This document shows, in pieces, positions 63,477-64,000 of a stretch of 64,000 nt of DNA; the stretch's first letter is position 1; every line of letters starts with the position of its first letter. The position numbers and the translations under genes are program-made. Source of the DNA: Paenibacillus fonticola DSM 21315 (GTDB lineage Bacteria > Bacillota > Bacilli > Paenibacillales > Paenibacillaceae); contig NZ_KB907258.1 in assembly GCF_000381905.1 (NCBI RefSeq), positions 1-64,000 on the forward strand, given 5' to 3'. Below the pieces are notes generated by a model, which did not search any database, was not told the origin of the DNA, and saw nothing but the letters and a program-made list of their open reading frames with translations.

Positions 63477-64000
63477 TTATTTGCTGACCAGCTTGTTCAC
63501 AATTTTAGCAGTCAGCTCTTCGTTTTCTTTCATCATGGCGGCCAGTATTTTCGACCGGGCCCCATCGTCAACGGAGTTAAGTATTTTGAGCGCCTTGTCC
63601 GGGCTTATTTTATGAGTTTGAATGACCAGCTTTGCAGCCGATTCTGCAGACATGCCGGAGAATGTCTGGCCCAGCTGCTTATCATCCAGCCCGACCGCTG
63701 CATTGGCGGCTTGCTCTGGAGCTTCTGCCTCTTTCTTCAGCCTGGACTGCAAAGCGGCGATCGCCATATCGTCAGCAGGTGTGACATCTTTCAGCAGAAT
63801 GGAAATGTCCGCTGCCTTCTGAGGATCCATCTTCTCCAAAATCGCTACTTTACTCTCATTATTCATCAGGCTAAGCATTTGCAATGTTTCCTCGAGCGTC
63901 AGCTTTTCCAAAATGGCGGCCGCTTTACTCGGACTCATCTGCGCGTACAACTGCGAAAGCTTTTTAACCTCTTTCTGGTACGCCTCATCTTTGGCCGCCT
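63477..64000 (-). CDS. ylxF: YlxF/MotE-like coiled-coil protein (N-terminus outside window)
   Basis: The reading frame stays open through position 64000 (visible upstream residues AAKDEAYQKEVKKLSQ), so the gene is cut by the edge. The visible 174 residues show a charged helical region, then MSPSKAAAILEKL and MDPQKAADISILLKD, the MgtE-N-like repeats of the MotE/YlxF family. It lies directly before fliK, the YlxF position in Bacillus. Probably a membrane-anchored partner of flagellar or stator proteins. Confidence 0.85.
   Translation of the reverse strand, partial: AAKDEAYQKEVKKLSQLYAQMSPSKAAAILEKLTLEETLQMLSLMNNESKVAILEKMDPQKAADISILLKDVTPADDMAIAALQSRLKKEAEAPEQAANAAVGLDDKQLGQTFSGMSAESAAKLVIQTHKISPDKALKILNSVDDGARSKILAAMMKENEELTAKIVNKLVSK

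Overview
The window is a low-to-mid G+C Firmicute chromosome segment. Dipicolinate synthase genes mark it as an endospore former, and gene order and protein features fit Paenibacillus or a close relative. Every convincing gene lies on the minus strand, so transcription runs from high to low coordinates. The order is the classic Bacillus 'fla/che - rpsB - tsf - pyrH - frr - uppS - cdsA - dxr - rasP - proS - polC - rimP - nusA - infB - rbfA - nrnA - truB - ribF - rpsO - pnpA - ylxY - mlpA - dpaAB - asd - dapG - dapA' block. TTG and GTG starts are common, and many starts given here were set by the Shine-Dalgarno (SD) sequence.

Layout from right to left. 38995-64000 is the 3' part of a large fla/che operon: ylxF-like (cut by the window edge), fliK, flgD, a small flagellar-operon gene, flgE, flbD, fliL, fliM, fliY, cheY, fliO, fliP, fliQ, fliR, flhB, flhA, flhF, flhG, cheB, cheA, cheW, cheC, cheD, a small membrane protein, sigD, a FapA/DUF342 protein, a small charged protein, a SwrB-like membrane coiled-coil protein and a membrane-anchored YceG-like protein. 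25403-38725 carries translation, envelope and replication genes (rpsB to polC), with several clear intrinsic terminators and an archaeal-type short prolyl-tRNA synthetase. 7210-19381 carries the rimP-nusA-ylxR-ylxQ-infB-rbfA-nrnA-truB-ribF run, rpsO with a structured leader, pnpA with an apparent leader peptide, and ylxY. 358-7073 carries mlpA, dut, the spore dipicolinate synthase pair and the aspartate-pathway genes asd-dapG-dapA. The left edge cuts an IS1182-like transposase gene.

The accessory element is a compact AT-rich class II lanthipeptide locus (about 19.5-25.35 kb) set between polC and rimP, which are neighbours in Bacillus. It holds lanT (C39 peptidase/ABC exporter), lanA (a 78-residue precursor with a GG cleavage site and a four-Cys core) and lanM (dehydratase/cyclase). 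It has its own promoter in front of lanA, an 8-bp dyad over that promoter, and a terminator between lanA and lanM. No immunity, regulator or integrase gene is seen. The core peptide is the most likely undescribed product in the window.

Other structure worth attention: an RNA hairpin that would hide the IS transposase start only in read-through transcripts, a tandem palindromic repeat near 7.1 kb, a 9-codon upstream ORF before pnpA, a three-way-junction leader on rpsO, and a set of competing RNA stems between proS and polC.
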